A stretch of DNA of 57,775 nucleotides from Gynuella sp. (GCA_028282465.1 JANQHX010000070.1:1-57775); one strand, 5' to 3'; positions 45,837-56,939 are shown, counted from the first letter of the stretch. A program made the numbers and translations. The notes: generated from the sequence alone by a model not told the origin.

Positions 45837-48125
45837 CTAAGGTTTATTGATCTTAGGTAAGGCTCTTAGCAGGGCCTGTTGGAATTGTTTGCTGGAAACT
45901 GGTTTAACCAGTAAGAAGTGAATGCCAGCATCTTTTACTTCGTCATCTTGTTCTCTTAAATCCAGCCCGCTCATCATGATTAAAACCAATTCTCGATTGA
46001 TTTGTCTGTCTTGCTTAATTTTCTGAGCTAACTGAGTACCATTCATCTTTGGCATTTGATGATCCAACACCACGATGTCATACCCATGGTGAAGGTGAAA
46101 TTGTGTATGAAGTAGCGCCAAGGCTTCTTGCCCACTAGAGACAGTATCGACTGTCACTCCCCAGCTGTTTGCTTGGTGCTCCATAACCTTTCTGCAGGTC
46201 ATGTTGTCATCAACAATGAGAATTCTTAACTTTCTTAGATCTTGAGTTTCACTCAATTCTTGTGGAGGACTATCCACTGCGGGCAGTTCTAGAGTGAACC
46301 AAAAGGTGGAACCGGTTTTAGGTTCACTGGAGACACTGAGTTGACCACCTAAAACTTTTATTACCCTTTGTGCAATTGGTAAACCTAAACAAACTGTCCG
46401 GCTGGAATCTGGTTGTTCAAAATCGAACAATCGAGGAATTCGATCGGAGAGGATTCCCGAGCCAGTATCCGTGACTCTAAATCTCACTTGGGAATTACTG
46501 GTACGACTAACTTGCACCAGTATTTCGCCTTTTTCAGTATGTTTCACTGCATTATCAAGCAAAATAGAAATCACTTGGCCAAGCATTTGGCGATCACCAT
46601 TTACGAAAGCAGGCACCTGATAGCTGATATCGGTAATCAGCTCTACATTTTTAAGGCTGGCTAATCGAGCAAAGGGTAGGGTGACTTCGTGAAGGAAATC
46701 CGCTAAATCTATGGTATCAAACTCAGGCGTCATTCGATTACTAATGATTCTAGACAGAGATTTTATTTCATCGGCTGTGTTTAGAAGTCCTGCACCGGCA
46801 TTTTGAATGGTCTGTATGTATTCATATTGGTTGGCACTGAGATGTGTGCCATTTAAAAGCTCTGACATCCCCAAAATGCCGTTAATCGGTGTACGAAGGT
46901 CGTGGTTTAATTTTTGTAAAATTCTCCATTGAATTTCAGACGCATTAACAATTCCTGTTTCTTTATAGCCGACTTCTGGAGTTTTTGATTCAAACCTCAG
47001 GCTGCCAATGACGAGAAAAACTAGAGAAGCCAGAGAAAAAAGTTTAACCAGCCAAAAGCTGGTTAACACATGTTTGATCAAGCCAGTGGCTGAGAGAAAT
47101 TGGATAAAGCTGGTAAGTGTAAAAAATATAATGGCTGCATATAACCAGTAGTTTTTAGCTCTGTGACCAAAAATAAATAGAATAAGCCCCGCTATTTGCC
47201 CTGCAATGGCAAAAGTTAGTGTTGCTTGAGTAAATTCGGTTGCGCTGACATGTAAGGAATATAAACCTGCACAAGCAAGCGTTAACAATGAGACTAACCA
47301 ACAATAATAAAAATATTTATTGAGTGGTTCTTGAATAAGCTTGGGTACGGCCAACATCAATGCGGCAACCGCCATTAGCCCGAAACCATTTCTTGCTCTC
47401 AAGTCTGCGTAAGGTTCATCTATCATGAATCCCATAAAGCCTGAAACAGATAAATGGAATAAGCAAAAGAGGCAACCAAAGCCAGAAAGAACGAGCAGCA
47501 AGCGACTTCTAAAAATCACCGCTCGATAGAGTAAGACAAAAGACAGCATTAGCATGATACTAATGACAGCACTGACTGTTAGATCATGGATGCGAGCCGT
47601 GCGGGCAAAGTTTTTGGGATCTTCCAGGCGAAACTCAATATTCACTGGATCTTTCGATTCCACTCTCCAATAGAGCAAGCCTGTACCTCTTGCAATAGTG
47701 ACAGGCATTCCTAATAAGCTGGAAGATAATTCACGCTTACTATAGGGAATAGACGCACCTGAAGTAGTGCTCTTGGTATTGAAATTACCAGGCTTAATTA
47801 AGCGAACCGTGACGTTTGCAAATGTGAGAGTGCGAAATACTAAATTAAGTTCTTGTCCGGTTCGGTTATCGTAAGACAATCGAAACCAATAAGTAGACGG
47901 GCTGAAACCCGATGAAATCATATGTCCATGAACGGGGGTGAATCTGGTACTTTGTGGGCCTTGAATTTGTTTGAATGAAAGTAGGCCTGTTTCATCTTTT
48001 AGGTAGTCAAGGTGAGGATTAAGATCTATTGAATCTTGTTTTTGAAGCAGCAGCAGTGGTTCAGCAAAGGTTGCCGATGATACTAGAAGTATAAAAAAGA
48101 ACCAGAGCCGTCCGTAATCAACCAT
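45837..48125 (-). CDS. Hybrid histidine kinase with 7TMR-DISM sensor, RetS-like
   Basis: A signal peptide (1-21) precedes a periplasmic DISMED2-type beta domain (about 25-170) and seven hydrophobic helices (about 183-375). The kinase core has His408 in LNHDLRTPINGILG, N-box Asn525 in LLDNAVKHT and DTGSGI (553-558). One receiver (about 633-758) has Asp688 in VVLDHQMP and Lys741. The architecture and location right after purD match RetS of Pseudomonas aeruginosa, which opposes GacS. RetS has two receivers; this protein has one and 762 residues, so orthology is likely but not certain. Confidence 0.9.
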   Translation of the reverse strand: MVDYGRLWFFFILLVSSATFAEPLLLLQKQDSIDLNPHLDYLKDETGLLSFKQIQGPQSTRFTPVHGHMISSGFSPSTYWFRLSYDNRTGQELNLVFRTLTFANVTVRLIKPGNFNTKSTTSGASIPYSKRELSSSLLGMPVTIARGTGLLYWRVESKDPVNIEFRLEDPKNFARTARIHDLTVSAVISIMLMLSFVLLYRAVIFRSRLLLVLSGFGCLFCLFHLSVSGFMGFMIDEPYADLRARNGFGLMAVAALMLAVPKLIQEPLNKYFYYCWLVSLLTLACAGLYSLHVSATEFTQATLTFAIAGQIAGLILFIFGHRAKNYWLYAAIIFFTLTSFIQFLSATGLIKHVLTSFWLVKLFSLASLVFLVIGSLRFESKTPEVGYKETGIVNASEIQWRILQKLNHDLRTPINGILGMSELLNGTHLSANQYEYIQTIQNAGAGLLNTADEIKSLSRIISNRMTPEFDTIDLADFLHEVTLPFARLASLKNVELITDISYQVPAFVNGDRQMLGQVISILLDNAVKHTEKGEILVQVSRTSNSQVRFRVTDTGSGILSDRIPRLFDFEQPDSSRTVCLGLPIAQRVIKVLGGQLSVSSEPKTGSTFWFTLELPAVDSPPQELSETQDLRKLRILIVDDNMTCRKVMEHQANSWGVTVDTVSSGQEALALLHTQFHLHHGYDIVVLDHQMPKMNGTQLAQKIKQDRQINRELVLIMMSGLDLREQDDEVKDAGIHFLLVKPVSSKQFQQALLRALPKINKP

Positions 48126-48154
48126 GCGCTATCAGTACTTCTGACAATCAAGAA

Positions 48155-48195
48155 ATGAATGAAGCTGGACGCTCATGCCGTCATGAACATCCAGC
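48155..48195 (-). terminator. Probable intrinsic terminator after purD
   Basis: On the minus strand GCTGGA and TCCAGC pair around an inner TCATG / CATGA stem, with a T-rich TTCATTCATTTC tract after. It lies about 50 bases after the purD stop and 30 before the hybrid kinase ATG. Confidence 0.55.
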
Positions 48196-48246
48196 CTCTA
48201 TATTACGCAAAAGAATTAACTATGTAAGTTAAGTATTTGCTTTAGA

Positions 48247-49530
48247 TTACTTTTTTCTATTAATTGCCTTGTGACCGATGTCGGTTCTGAAATATACGTC
48301 TTTCCAATTTACTTGATTAACAATCTCATAAGCATTTTTTTGTGCCTGGGCAACATCATCACCCAGTGCGGTGGCACAAAGCACACGGCCACCGTTAGTG
48401 GCAGGCAAACCCTCTGAGGTTAAGCTGGTACCGGCGTGAAAAGTCTTAGTGTTGCTCGTTTCCTCTGGAATACCCGAAATCACATCACCTTTGTTATAAG
48501 AACCAGGGTAACCGCCAGCTGCCAATACAACGCCTAATGCAGCACGCTCATCCCATTTTGCTTCTACAAGGTTCAGTTTCTTGTCGATGGCAGCAATACA
48601 AAGTTCGGTGAGATCTGATTGTAGGCGCATCATAATTGGCTGAGTTTCTGGGTCACCAAATCGTACGTTGTATTCAAGTACATTCGGAGTGCCGTCTTCA
48701 GCGATCATTAACCCTGCGTATAGGAATCCAGTGAAGCTGTTTCCTTCGGCTTTCATACCTTCCACTGTTGGGATGATGACTTCTTTTATGGCTCGATCGT
48801 GAATGTCTTGTGTCACCACTGGAGCTGGGGTGTATGCACCCATGCCGCCCGTGTTAGGGCCTGTGTCACCGTTAAGCGCGGCCTTGTGATCCTGTGAGGT
48901 AGCCATGGGCAGAATATTATGGCCATCTACAATTACAATAAATGAAGCCTCTTCACCCACCAGAAACTGTTCGATAACCACTCGAGCGCCAGCGTCACCA
49001 AATTTATTTCCTTCGAGCATGTCTTCGACTGCTGCAATGGCTTCTGCTTCAGTTTCAGCCAGAATGACGCCCTTACCCGCTGCTAAACCATCGGCTTTAA
49101 CAACGATAGGCGCCCCTTTTTCTTTAATATATTCAATGGCTGGTGGGATCTCAGTAAATACTGAGTAGAATGCAGTGGGAATGTTGTGGCGCGCTAGAAA
49201 ATCCTTGGTGAATGCCTTAGAACCTTCTAATTGAGCTGCGCCTTTTGAGGGGCCAAAGCATTTGAGGCCTTGCTCCTCGAAGAAGTCGACAATGCCTGAT
49301 ACCAATGGTACTTCAGGGCCCACAATGGTTAGTTCACAGTTATTGTCTTTAGCGGCTTGAGCTAAAGCTGGGAAATCTAGAACATCAATGTCTAGGTTTT
49401 CCATGTTTGGCTCCAGAGCAGTCCCTGCATTACCCGGAGCCACAAATACTTTCTCAACATTGGCTGATTGGCCGGCTTTCCAGCCTAGAGCATGTTCACG
49501 GCCACCATTTCCAACAATCAGTACGTTCAT
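48247..49530 (-). CDS. purD: Phosphoribosylamine-glycine ligase
   Basis: An ATP-grasp enzyme making glycinamide ribonucleotide, the second step of purine synthesis. MNVLIVGNGGREHALGWKA is the classical N-terminus. VVKADGLAAGKGVILA and VLEYNVRFGDPETQ belong to the ATP-grasp core. Length 427 equals the norm. It is 30 bases after purH; together they form a purHD operon as in many proteobacteria. Confidence 0.97.
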   Translation of the reverse strand: MNVLIVGNGGREHALGWKAGQSANVEKVFVAPGNAGTALEPNMENLDIDVLDFPALAQAAKDNNCELTIVGPEVPLVSGIVDFFEEQGLKCFGPSKGAAQLEGSKAFTKDFLARHNIPTAFYSVFTEIPPAIEYIKEKGAPIVVKADGLAAGKGVILAETEAEAIAAVEDMLEGNKFGDAGARVVIEQFLVGEEASFIVIVDGHNILPMATSQDHKAALNGDTGPNTGGMGAYTPAPVVTQDIHDRAIKEVIIPTVEGMKAEGNSFTGFLYAGLMIAEDGTPNVLEYNVRFGDPETQPIMMRLQSDLTELCIAAIDKKLNLVEAKWDERAALGVVLAAGGYPGSYNKGDVISGIPEETSNTKTFHAGTSLTSEGLPATNGGRVLCATALGDDVAQAQKNAYEIVNQVNWKDVYFRTDIGHKAINRKK

Positions 49531-49560
49531 TTTCTTATTCTCTTATTCGATTGATAACTT

Positions 49561-51150
49561 TTAGTGGCGGAAATGGCGCATGCCAGTTAGAACCATTGCG
49601 ATGCCATGTTCGTCGGCGGCTGCTATTACTTCATCATCTCGCATAGACCCGCCAGGTTGAATGACTGCGGTAACACCTGCTTCAGCGGCTTGATCCAAAC
49701 CATCACGGAAGGGGAAGAAAGCATCAGAAGCCATGACTGAGCCTTCAATTTTTAAGTCTTCATCCGCAGCTTTAATGCAGGCGATCTTGGCGCTATATAC
49801 ACGGCTCATCTGGCCAGCGCCAACGCCCATGGTCATTCCATCTTTGGCGTACACGATGGCATTAGATTTTACAAACTTTCCTACCTTCCATGCGAACATG
49901 AGGTCAGTCAGCTCTTGTTCAGACGGTGCGCGTTTGGTGACTGTCTTAAATTCTTCAGAACTAATCATGCCCAGGTCTCGATCCTGCACTAATAAGCCAC
50001 CATTGACTTTTTTATAGTCGAAGCCAGGGACTGCCTTTTCCCAATAACCGCATTCAAGTAATCGAACATTTTTCTTGGCAGATACTGCCTCGACAGCTTC
50101 AGGACTGACTTCAGGAGCAATAATGACTTCAACGAATTGTTTATCAACAATGGTTTTTGCAGTCGCGCCGTCTAGTCTTTGGTTGAAAGCAATGATGCCT
50201 CCAAAGGCAGAGGTTGGGTCTGTTTTAAAAGCTTTGGTGTAGGCTTCTAGAATGTCGTTACCAACCGCGACACCACAAGGGTTCGCGTGCTTCACAATGA
50301 CGCATGCCGGGGCCTCAAAGGCTTTTACACACTCTAGTGCCGCATCCGTATCAGCAACATTGTTGAAAGATAGTTCTTTGCCTTGAAGTTGGCGTGCTGT
50401 CGCGACGGAAGCTTCCGTTGCTTTTGGGTCAACATAAAACGCCGCTTTTTGGTGTGGGTTTTCCCCATAGCGCATTGCTTGGCTGAGTTGCCATTGGGAA
50501 TTGAACGTGCGCGGAAAATCAGAGCGCTCTTCAGTGCTCAATTGATCTGTTTCTAAATTGACTGTTCCCAAGTAGTTGGCGATCATGCCATCATACTTTG
50601 CTGTGTGCTCAAATGCTTTCAGTGCTAAATCAAACCGAGTTTTAATACTAGTACCACCTTCGGTTTTAATTTCTTCTGCTACACGACCATAGTCATTCGC
50701 ATCAACAACAATGGAAACCCAGGCGTGATTTTTTGCTGCAGAACGAACCATGGTCGGGCCGCCAATATCAATATTTTCAATTGCACTGGCTAGGTCACAA
50801 TCAGGCTTTGCAACTGTGGCTTCAAATGGGTATAGATTAACAACCACCATATCAATGGCATCAATTCCGTGCTCGGTCATGATTGAATCGTCCTGACCTC
50901 GACGACCTAAAATGCCACCGTGAATTTTTGGATGCAGAGTCTTAACACGACCATCCATCATTTCAGGAAAACCTGTATGCTCGGAGACTTCAACAACAGC
51001 AATGTTGTTTTCCTTTAGCAACTTGTAAGTGCCGCCGGTAGACAGGATTTCAACGCCCAGTTGTTCCAGCTTTTTGGCGAATTCTACGATGCCGGTTTTA
51101 TCTGAAACGCTAATTAATGCGCGTTTAGTTGGATGGATGTTCGTGGTCAT
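49561..51150 (-). CDS. purH: Bifunctional AICAR transformylase / IMP cyclohydrolase
   Basis: PurH does the last two steps of IMP synthesis. The cyclohydrolase half begins [20 protein letters not shown], and the transformylase half has [15 protein letters not shown] with the catalytic Lys-His pair. The frame is open 26 codons upstream to 51228, but the ATG at 51150 gives 529 residues, the length of the E. coli enzyme, and fits the family N-terminus. A terminator for dusB-fis lies just upstream, so purHD has its own promoter. No PurR-like box was recognised. Confidence 0.96.
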   Translation of the reverse strand: MTTNIHPTKRALISVSDKTGIVEFAKKLEQLGVEILSTGGTYKLLKENNIAVVEVSEHTGFPEMMDGRVKTLHPKIHGGILGRRGQDDSIMTEHGIDAIDMVVVNLYPFEATVAKPDCDLASAIENIDIGGPTMVRSAAKNHAWVSIVVDANDYGRVAEEIKTEGGTSIKTRFDLALKAFEHTAKYDGMIANYLGTVNLETDQLSTEERSDFPRTFNSQWQLSQAMRYGENPHQKAAFYVDPKATEASVATARQLQGKELSFNNVADTDAALECVKAFEAPACVIVKHANPCGVAVGNDILEAYTKAFKTDPTSAFGGIIAFNQRLDGATAKTIVDKQFVEVIIAPEVSPEAVEAVSAKKNVRLLECGYWEKAVPGFDYKKVNGGLLVQDRDLGMISSEEFKTVTKRAPSEQELTDLMFAWKVGKFVKSNAIVYAKDGMTMGVGAGQMSRVYSAKIACIKAADEDLKIEGSVMASDAFFPFRDGLDQAAEAGVTAVIQPGGSMRDDEVIAAADEHGIAMVLTGMRHFRH

Positions 51151-51200
51151 CTTACTAGTGTCACTCCACAATTTCTGTATTAGTGTTAATTTATAAAGCA

Positions 51201-51226
51201 GAAAGGCGACTAAGAAGTCGCCTTTC
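51201..51226 (-). terminator. Intrinsic terminator after fis
   Basis: GAAAGGCGACT and AGTCGCCTTTC form an 11-bp perfect stem around AAGA. On the minus strand it ends in CTTTC then TGCTTTAT. It lies about 20 bases after the fis stop and 50 before the purH start. Confidence 0.78.
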
Positions 51227-51246
51227 AAAATTAGATCGGTTAGCTG

Positions 51247-51543
51247 TTAGAGCAAGCCGTACTGCTTAAGCTTCTTACGCAGAGTACCTCGGTTTAAACC
51301 TAATACTTTTGAAGCTTTTGTTTGGTTGTTTCGAGTAAATTGCATCACCGCTTCTAACAATGGCGCTTCAACCTCGTTCATTACCATTTGGTAAACATTT
51401 ACCACGTTCTGGCCTTCCAACTGGGAAAAATAATTACCCATGGCTTTTTCAACACTATCCCTTAGTGTCTGGGGATTGTCTGACTCCAAAGTCAGACGCT
51501 CGCGTACTACTTCTTCATTGTTTTCCAAGATATCGATACTCAT
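51247..51543 (-). CDS. fis: Nucleoid-associated DNA-binding protein Fis
   Basis: The 98-residue length equals that of E. coli Fis. The C-terminal helix-turn-helix, with [25 protein letters not shown], is nearly the canonical sequence. Fis bends DNA and coordinates growth-phase transcription. Its ATG overlaps the dusB stop as ATGA, so the classic dusB-fis coupling is kept. Confidence 0.97.
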   Translation of the reverse strand: MSIDILENNEEVVRERLTLESDNPQTLRDSVEKAMGNYFSQLEGQNVVNVYQMVMNEVEAPLLEAVMQFTRNNQTKASKVLGLNRGTLRKKLKQYGLL

Positions 51544-52529
51544 GCTGCTTGTTCCTTTGCGAGTTGCAAACTTTCAAAATAGCGGTGTAACAGATCATGC
51601 TGCTGATGCGGCAGATCCAATCGGTTAAATTCTTGACGGATTTTTGTGTTATCAATTTGTTGGGCTTGAAGGTACCAACCAATATGTTTCCTAGCGATTC
51701 GCACTCCGAGATAATCACCGTAAAAGTCATGAAGTTCAGTTAAGTGATGCAATATAACTGTGCGAACTTCTTCCAACTTAGGAGCACCCAATAACTGACC
51801 TGTTTTAAGGAAATGGTCGACTTCCCTAAATATCCAAGGATTTCCCTGAGCCACTCGGCCAAACATCAGGCCGTCTACCTGAGTGTGGTCCAGTACTTCT
51901 TTCGCTTTTTGTGCGCTGTTAATGTCACCATTGGCGATCACAGGAATGGATATCGCCTGTTTTACATGGGCAATGGTGTCGTATTCTGCTTGTCCTTTAA
52001 ATTTGTCTGCTCGGGTTCTTCCGTGAATCGTTAACGCCTTAATTCCCGATTGTTCGGCGATCCTAGCAACAGTGGGGGCATTTTTATTGAATTCATCCCA
52101 TCCCGTGCGGATTTTTAATGTGACAGGAATAGAAACTGAACTCGTAACGGCCTCTAAAATCTCAGCAACTAATTTTTCATCTTTAAGAAGCGCAGAACCA
52201 GCTGCTTTGTTGCAGACTTTTTTGGCTGGGCATCCCATATTGATGTCAATAATCTGTGCGCCGGCTTGTTCATTTAAAGCGGCAGCATGGGCTAACATTT
52301 CTGCATCTCCCCCGGCAATCTGTATTGCTCTTGGGGCTTCTTCTTCCACATGTACTTTACGAAACTGACTCTTTCTTGAATTCCACAACTTGGTGTCAGC
52401 TGTAATCATTTCGCCAACAGCAAGTCCCGCACCTAATCGACGGCAAAGCTTTCTAAATGGTAAGTCTGTGACTCCAGCCATTGGGGCCAGAACCAAAGAG
52501 TTAGAAAGACTTATTGAGCCTATGTTCAA
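51540..52529 (-). CDS. dusB: tRNA-dihydrouridine synthase B
   Basis: An FMN-dependent enzyme reducing specific uridines in tRNA. It has [22 protein letters not shown] at the N-terminus, [23 protein letters not shown] with the catalytic Cys, and [15 protein letters not shown]. The start is a TTG at 52529 with AGG about 12 bases before it; the resulting N-terminus MNIGSISL aligns with MRIG of E. coli DusB. It is coupled to fis. Confidence 0.96.
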   Translation of the reverse strand: MNIGSISLSNSLVLAPMAGVTDLPFRKLCRRLGAGLAVGEMITADTKLWNSRKSQFRKVHVEEEAPRAIQIAGGDAEMLAHAAALNEQAGAQIIDINMGCPAKKVCNKAAGSALLKDEKLVAEILEAVTSSVSIPVTLKIRTGWDEFNKNAPTVARIAEQSGIKALTIHGRTRADKFKGQAEYDTIAHVKQAISIPVIANGDINSAQKAKEVLDHTQVDGLMFGRVAQGNPWIFREVDHFLKTGQLLGAPKLEEVRTVILHHLTELHDFYGDYLGVRIARKHIGWYLQAQQIDNTKIRQEFNRLDLPHQQHDLLHRYFESLQLAKEQAA

Positions 52530-52685
52530 AGTTGATACCTGATGTCGAACGGGGTGGTCTTGGCCGTTAATTAAGCCGTTACCGGAAAAGGGCGGCTATG
52601 ATACTCACTTGCATGCGCTTAGAAAAGCACCAATCAGCACAAGACAGTAATTACATTGAGTTAATGCCAAACAGACTGAAAACTG

Positions 52686-53933
52686 TTAACTGGAACTAAT
52701 GAATTCAACCCGATAATTTGTTGCTCTATCACCCGGATTAACCAAAGCAACTGAGACATGTACGGGCCTTTTGCTAGGCATCAACTGGCCTCCTGCCATT
52801 TCTCCAGAAAGGTATTCTTCTGGTTTGAATGCTCTGTCAGCAACTCTGGTGCCATTTATATCAGTGAAAATTATGACAACCTCAGGAAATGGTTGGTCGA
52901 ACCCTGCCTGATTGACCAAAATGGCATCAATAATAATGGCATCTCTATTTTCAGGGTGTCGACGCCTAATCACATTGCCAGCCTTAATTTGCGTAACATC
53001 TATCTGAGGCGGCAAGGAACAGCCTAGGCTAGAACAGACTATTTCATAATAGGGCCGCCACTGATCCTGTCTGGCTAGATCCTGCATATTAAACCATGCA
53101 TATTGCCCAAAAAGTCCTAGCAGGCAGATGACTGACAGAACAGCCCAGCCCCAAGGATTGGACGGCTTCTCCTCTTCACTGGCAAAATCTATTTCTAGTG
53201 GCTCAGGTTCAATTTGTTCGGAAAGCTTGGATTGAATCGCCTGGGTTTGAGATTCATCTAGTTTGGTTTTCTTTGAATTAAATACTGACTCAGAAGGTTG
53301 TTCTTCGTTGGAGATGGCTAATGTATCTTGAGTGAACTTTTTGAGATTGGGTTTACCATCCTGTTCAATCTCCTCAATCATGTTCAAAGCCCAAGACTCA
53401 TCCGACGTATTTTCATCGACAGAGTCATGCTTTGGTGCAGGAGATTCATACTCCTTCTTTATTTCATAGCTGGTGCCCGAGCCTAAGTTCTTTAGCTCAT
53501 CGCTCAGTTCACCCATGCCAAATTCATCGTCTTCTTCATCCTCAAAGACATCATCATCTGGGTCATCTTCAAAAACAAAGTCGTCTTCATCGTCTATAAC
53601 TACCCCTGTGTCTTCGGGGCCATCTGAAAACAAAAATTCGCTGTCCTCGTCACTGTCAGCGGCAAAGTCAGGCACATCTTCTTGATGTGAAAATTGTGGT
53701 CTCCTTTCTGGTTCTTTGGAGAATTCTTGTTTATTGACCAAAGCCGAATTTTGCATAGCAGCCGTTTGTTGATTAATGGCTTGAGAGTTATCTTGAACCA
53801 GATGATTGCGTGCACTAAAAACTCGTAAGCAGGCCCCACATCTTACCGAACCATTGGCAGCATTTAGATGTGCGTCTGTGACTTTGAAGGTTGTGCCACA
53901 ATGCGGGCATTGAGTTACATAGGCTTGGGTCAT
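52686..53933 (-). CDS. Zinc-ribbon and DUF3426 membrane protein
   Basis: An N-terminal MJ0042-type zinc ribbon, with CPHCGTTF and CGACLRVF, starts the protein. A very acidic, probably disordered stretch (about 80-150) and a mixed-charge linker follow. A single membrane helix (about 262-282, GWAVLSVICLLGLFG) and the periplasmic DUF3426 domain form the C-terminal part. The ATG at 53933 is chosen because relatives start MTxxxVTQCPHC; an in-frame ATG at 53954 would add seven residues. Function is unknown. The gene sits between prmA and dusB as in Pseudomonas. Confidence 0.87.
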   Translation of the reverse strand: MTQAYVTQCPHCGTTFKVTDAHLNAANGSVRCGACLRVFSARNHLVQDNSQAINQQTAAMQNSALVNKQEFSKEPERRPQFSHQEDVPDFAADSDEDSEFLFSDGPEDTGVVIDDEDDFVFEDDPDDDVFEDEEDDEFGMGELSDELKNLGSGTSYEIKKEYESPAPKHDSVDENTSDESWALNMIEEIEQDGKPNLKKFTQDTLAISNEEQPSESVFNSKKTKLDESQTQAIQSKLSEQIEPEPLEIDFASEEEKPSNPWGWAVLSVICLLGLFGQYAWFNMQDLARQDQWRPYYEIVCSSLGCSLPPQIDVTQIKAGNVIRRRHPENRDAIIIDAILVNQAGFDQPFPEVVIIFTDINGTRVADRAFKPEEYLSGEMAGGQLMPSKRPVHVSVALVNPGDRATNYRVEFISSS

Positions 53934-54071
53934 TGCTACTTGTCTATTTATCATCCATGGAACGGATGCCTAACCTTACTCATTTTAAAGGGGTTTAGCA
54001 TTACTTTAGCGCTATTTTATCTACATTTATTAGGTCTTTGACGTAAATAAAGCGAATTCTAGCTTTTCTTG

Positions 54072-54977
54072 CTAACTCTTTGTTCCTTTTAGTAATACCC
54101 AGCCGTCTTCTATTGTTGGCTCATCAAAGTTGATGACATCCTCATAGGCGGACTTAACCTCTTCAATTTGACGTTCTAATAGGCCGGACAAGCCCAGTTT
54201 TCCACCGGTTTTTAAACAGGATTTTATGCGGTCGCTTAAGCTTATTAGAGGTGCAGCCAGGATATTTGCGACGACTAAGTCGGCTTTGTTGGAGTCGTTT
54301 AGGTCTGAGGGAAATTCTTCAGGCATGAATACCTGATATTTGTCTGCGGAAACGCCATTTCTTTCTGCGTTGTTCTTGGTGGAAATAATGGCTTGAGGGT
54401 CATTATCACAGCCAAGCATTTTTGCGGCACCCAGCAATAGACCAGCTATACCTAAGATCCCGGAACCACATCCATAGTCAACGACTATCTTATCTTGCAG
54501 GTCTTCGTTATCTAGCCACTTTAGACAGAGCGATGTCGTGGGGTGTGTTCCTGTGCCAAATGCCAGGCCTGGATCTAACATTAGATTGACTGCGTTAGGG
54601 TCAGGTACTTCTCGCCAGCTAGGGCATACCCATAACCGATTACCGAAATTAAGTGGATGAAAGTGATCCATCCAGGCTTTTTCCCATTCGCTGTCTTCCA
54701 GTATTTCACTTTTAAATGTTGGAAAGGTGGGAATACTGTTCAAGCTAAAGCCGATTCTCATTTGGTCAACAATGGTGTGTTCATCCATTTCAGAATCGTA
54801 AAGCCCAATCACTTGGGTATGTTGCCACAGTGGTGTGGTGCCTCGCTCAGGTTCAAAAACCGGTGTGTCTGCGCCATCTTCGAATGTGACTGCGGAGCAA
54901 CCTGACTCTAGCAAAAGATCCTCAGTGAGTTCGGCTAGATCAGGTTCAACATCAAAACGAATTTGCAGCCAAGGCAT
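54072..54977 (-). CDS. prmA: Ribosomal protein L11 methyltransferase
   Basis: PrmA trimethylates several amino groups of ribosomal protein L11. The N-terminal substrate domain begins MPWLQIRFDVEPD. The SAM-binding site VVDYGCGSGILGIAGL and the motif VVANILAAPL are diagnostic. Length 301 is typical. It lies beyond the accC terminator, so it probably has its own promoter. Confidence 0.95.
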   Translation of the reverse strand: MPWLQIRFDVEPDLAELTEDLLLESGCSAVTFEDGADTPVFEPERGTTPLWQHTQVIGLYDSEMDEHTIVDQMRIGFSLNSIPTFPTFKSEILEDSEWEKAWMDHFHPLNFGNRLWVCPSWREVPDPNAVNLMLDPGLAFGTGTHPTTSLCLKWLDNEDLQDKIVVDYGCGSGILGIAGLLLGAAKMLGCDNDPQAIISTKNNAERNGVSADKYQVFMPEEFPSDLNDSNKADLVVANILAAPLISLSDRIKSCLKTGGKLGLSGLLERQIEEVKSAYEDVINFDEPTIEDGWVLLKGTKS

Positions 54978-55036
54978 ATTAATATTCCTAGAGTTAACTT
55001 AAAAAATGGGCGGCTATTATCAGTATTCTGCGCAGA

Positions 55037-55072
55037 AAGAAAAGGCCCATCACCGGAACCGGCGAGGGCCTT
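55037..55072 (-). terminator. Strong intrinsic terminator after accC
   Basis: On the minus strand AAGGCCC and GGGCCTT enclose an inner CGCCGG / CCGGTG stem, giving a long GC-rich hairpin followed by TTTTCTTTC. It lies about 30 bases after the accC stop. Confidence 0.87.
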
Positions 55073-55103
55073 CAATAAAGAAGATCAGTTATCAAGCTAG
55101 AGA

Positions 55104-56450
55104 TTAATTCTCTTCTGCCAGCTTTTTCTCAAGGTAATGGATGTTAACGCCGCCTTTGCGGAAACCAGCATCTCTGACCAGTTCTTTCTGTAAAGGAGTA
55201 TTGGTACGAATGCCTTCCACAACCAATTCTTCCAAAGCTACTTTCATTCTGTCTAAGGCAGCTACCCGATCTTCGCCCCAAACAATGAGTTTGCCAATCA
55301 TTGAGTCGTAGTAGGGTGGAATTTTATATCCCGCATAAAGGTGAGAGTCCCAACGAACGCCTAGTCCACCTGGGGCATGAAAATGTTTGATTTCTCCCGG
55401 ACAAGGCATGAAAGTTTTTGGGTCTTCGGCGTTGATTCGACACTCGAAGGCGTGGCCTCTGAATTGAATATCTTCTTGCTGGAGTCCCATTGGAATGCCG
55501 GCCGCGATTTTCAATTGTTCCTTGATGATGTCTACACCACTGATCATTTCAGACACTGGGTGCTCAACCTGAACCCGCGTGTTCATCTCGATGAAGTAGA
55601 AACGGTCATTCTCATACAGGAACTCAAAAGTACCTGCGCCTCGGTAATTAATCTCTTTACAGGCACGAACACAGGCATTTTGTACTTCTCTGCGAGCATC
55701 CGGATTAATGCCCGGTGCTGGGGCTTCTTCTAATACTTTTTGGTGGCGCCTTTGAAGAGAGCAATCCCTATCGCCAACATGGATGACATTACCCTGTCCA
55801 TCCGCTAGAACTTGAATCTCCACATGGCGTGGATTTTCAAGAAACTTCTCCATGTAGACGGTGCCATCACCAAAAGCGGCCGCTGCTTCTGACTTAGTTA
55901 CGTTGATAGAACTAAGAAGCTGATTTTCCCGATGAACAACGCGCATGCCTCGGCCACCGCCACCGGCTGCCGCTTTGATGATAACGGGGTAACCAATTTC
56001 ACTGGCTACCTTCAGGTTCGCGTCATCGTTATCACCGAGAGGGCCTCCAGAACCCGGTACTGTCGGAACTCCGGATTCTTTCATGGCGTCAATGGCCGAA
56101 ACCTTGTCGCCCATTAGGCGGATAGTTTCAGCTTTTGGCCCAATAAACACAAAACCACTCTTTTCTACCTGTTCGGCAAAGTCGGCGTTTTCGGCCAAGA
56201 ACCCATAACCCGGGTGAATAGCAGATGCATTAGTTACTTCCGCTGCCGCGATAATGGCTGGAATATTTAAGTAGCTTTCAGTAGAGGGATTTGGGCCGAT
56301 ACAGACGGATTCGTCTGCGAGCTTGACGTGTTTGAGGTCTCTGTCAGCCTGAGAATGCACTGCGACAGTTTTGACACCCATCTCTTTACACGCCCGCAGG
56401 ATGCGCAAGGCAATCTCGCCCCGATTTGCAATAAGAACTTTTTCTAGCAT
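55104..56450 (-). CDS. accC: Acetyl-CoA carboxylase, biotin carboxylase subunit
   Basis: AccC carboxylates biotin on AccB using ATP and bicarbonate, the first step of fatty-acid synthesis. It has [35 protein letters not shown] in the ATP-grasp lid, and [16 protein letters not shown]. Length 448 matches E. coli (449). It is 11 bases after accB. Confidence 0.98.
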   Translation of the reverse strand: MLEKVLIANRGEIALRILRACKEMGVKTVAVHSQADRDLKHVKLADESVCIGPNPSTESYLNIPAIIAAAEVTNASAIHPGYGFLAENADFAEQVEKSGFVFIGPKAETIRLMGDKVSAIDAMKESGVPTVPGSGGPLGDNDDANLKVASEIGYPVIIKAAAGGGGRGMRVVHRENQLLSSINVTKSEAAAAFGDGTVYMEKFLENPRHVEIQVLADGQGNVIHVGDRDCSLQRRHQKVLEEAPAPGINPDARREVQNACVRACKEINYRGAGTFEFLYENDRFYFIEMNTRVQVEHPVSEMISGVDIIKEQLKIAAGIPMGLQQEDIQFRGHAFECRINAEDPKTFMPCPGEIKHFHAPGGLGVRWDSHLYAGYKIPPYYDSMIGKLIVWGEDRVAALDRMKVALEELVVEGIRTNTPLQKELVRDAGFRKGGVNIHYLEKKLAEEN

Positions 56451-56461
56451 CTTTAGCTACC

Positions 56462-56920
56462 TCAAACGATGGTAACTAAGGGCTGGTCAAATTCTACTGG
56501 TTCGCCATTTTCCACTAAAATAGCTTCAACAGTACCGCTTTTGTCAGCTTCAATCTGGTTCATCATCTTCATTGCTTCAACGATACAGATAGTATCACCT
56601 TTCTTAACCGATTGACCCACTTCAACAAAGTTTGGCGAGCTAGGTGATGGTGCACGATAGAAGGTACCCACCATTGGAGAGTTGACCACATGGCCATTAA
56701 GTTCTGGCGCACTTGGTTCACTGGCAACAGGACTTGGAGCGGCGGCTGGAGCAGGTGCTGCTGCCACTGGAGCTGGTGCAACTATGGTTGCAGGTGCTGC
56801 AGCTGCTATTCTTGATGCTCTGCTGATACGAATGGATTCTTCGCCTTCAGCAATTTCAATTTCATCAATGCCAGATTCTTCTAGCAGCTCAATCAGTTTT
56901 TTAACTTTGCGAATATCCAT
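56462..56920 (-). CDS. accB: Acetyl-CoA carboxylase biotin carboxyl carrier protein
   Basis: A short N-terminal domain (1-40) is joined by an Ala/Pro-rich linker (41-72) to the biotinyl domain. Lys118 in EAMKMM is the biotinylation site, and [12 protein letters not shown] is the characteristic thumb segment. Length 152. It lies between aroQ and accC. Confidence 0.98.
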   Translation of the reverse strand: MDIRKVKKLIELLEESGIDEIEIAEGEESIRISRASRIAAAAPATIVAPAPVAAAPAPAAAPSPVASEPSAPELNGHVVNSPMVGTFYRAPSPSSPNFVEVGQSVKKGDTICIVEAMKMMNQIEADKSGTVEAILVENGEPVEFDQPLVTIV

Positions 56921-56939
56921 GAATATGTTCTCGTTCTTA

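Noticed and set aside
53473-53685. Ser-rich plus-strand frame resembling a low-complexity protein
   Set aside because: It is the complement of the acidic Asp/Glu stretch of the DUF3426 protein.
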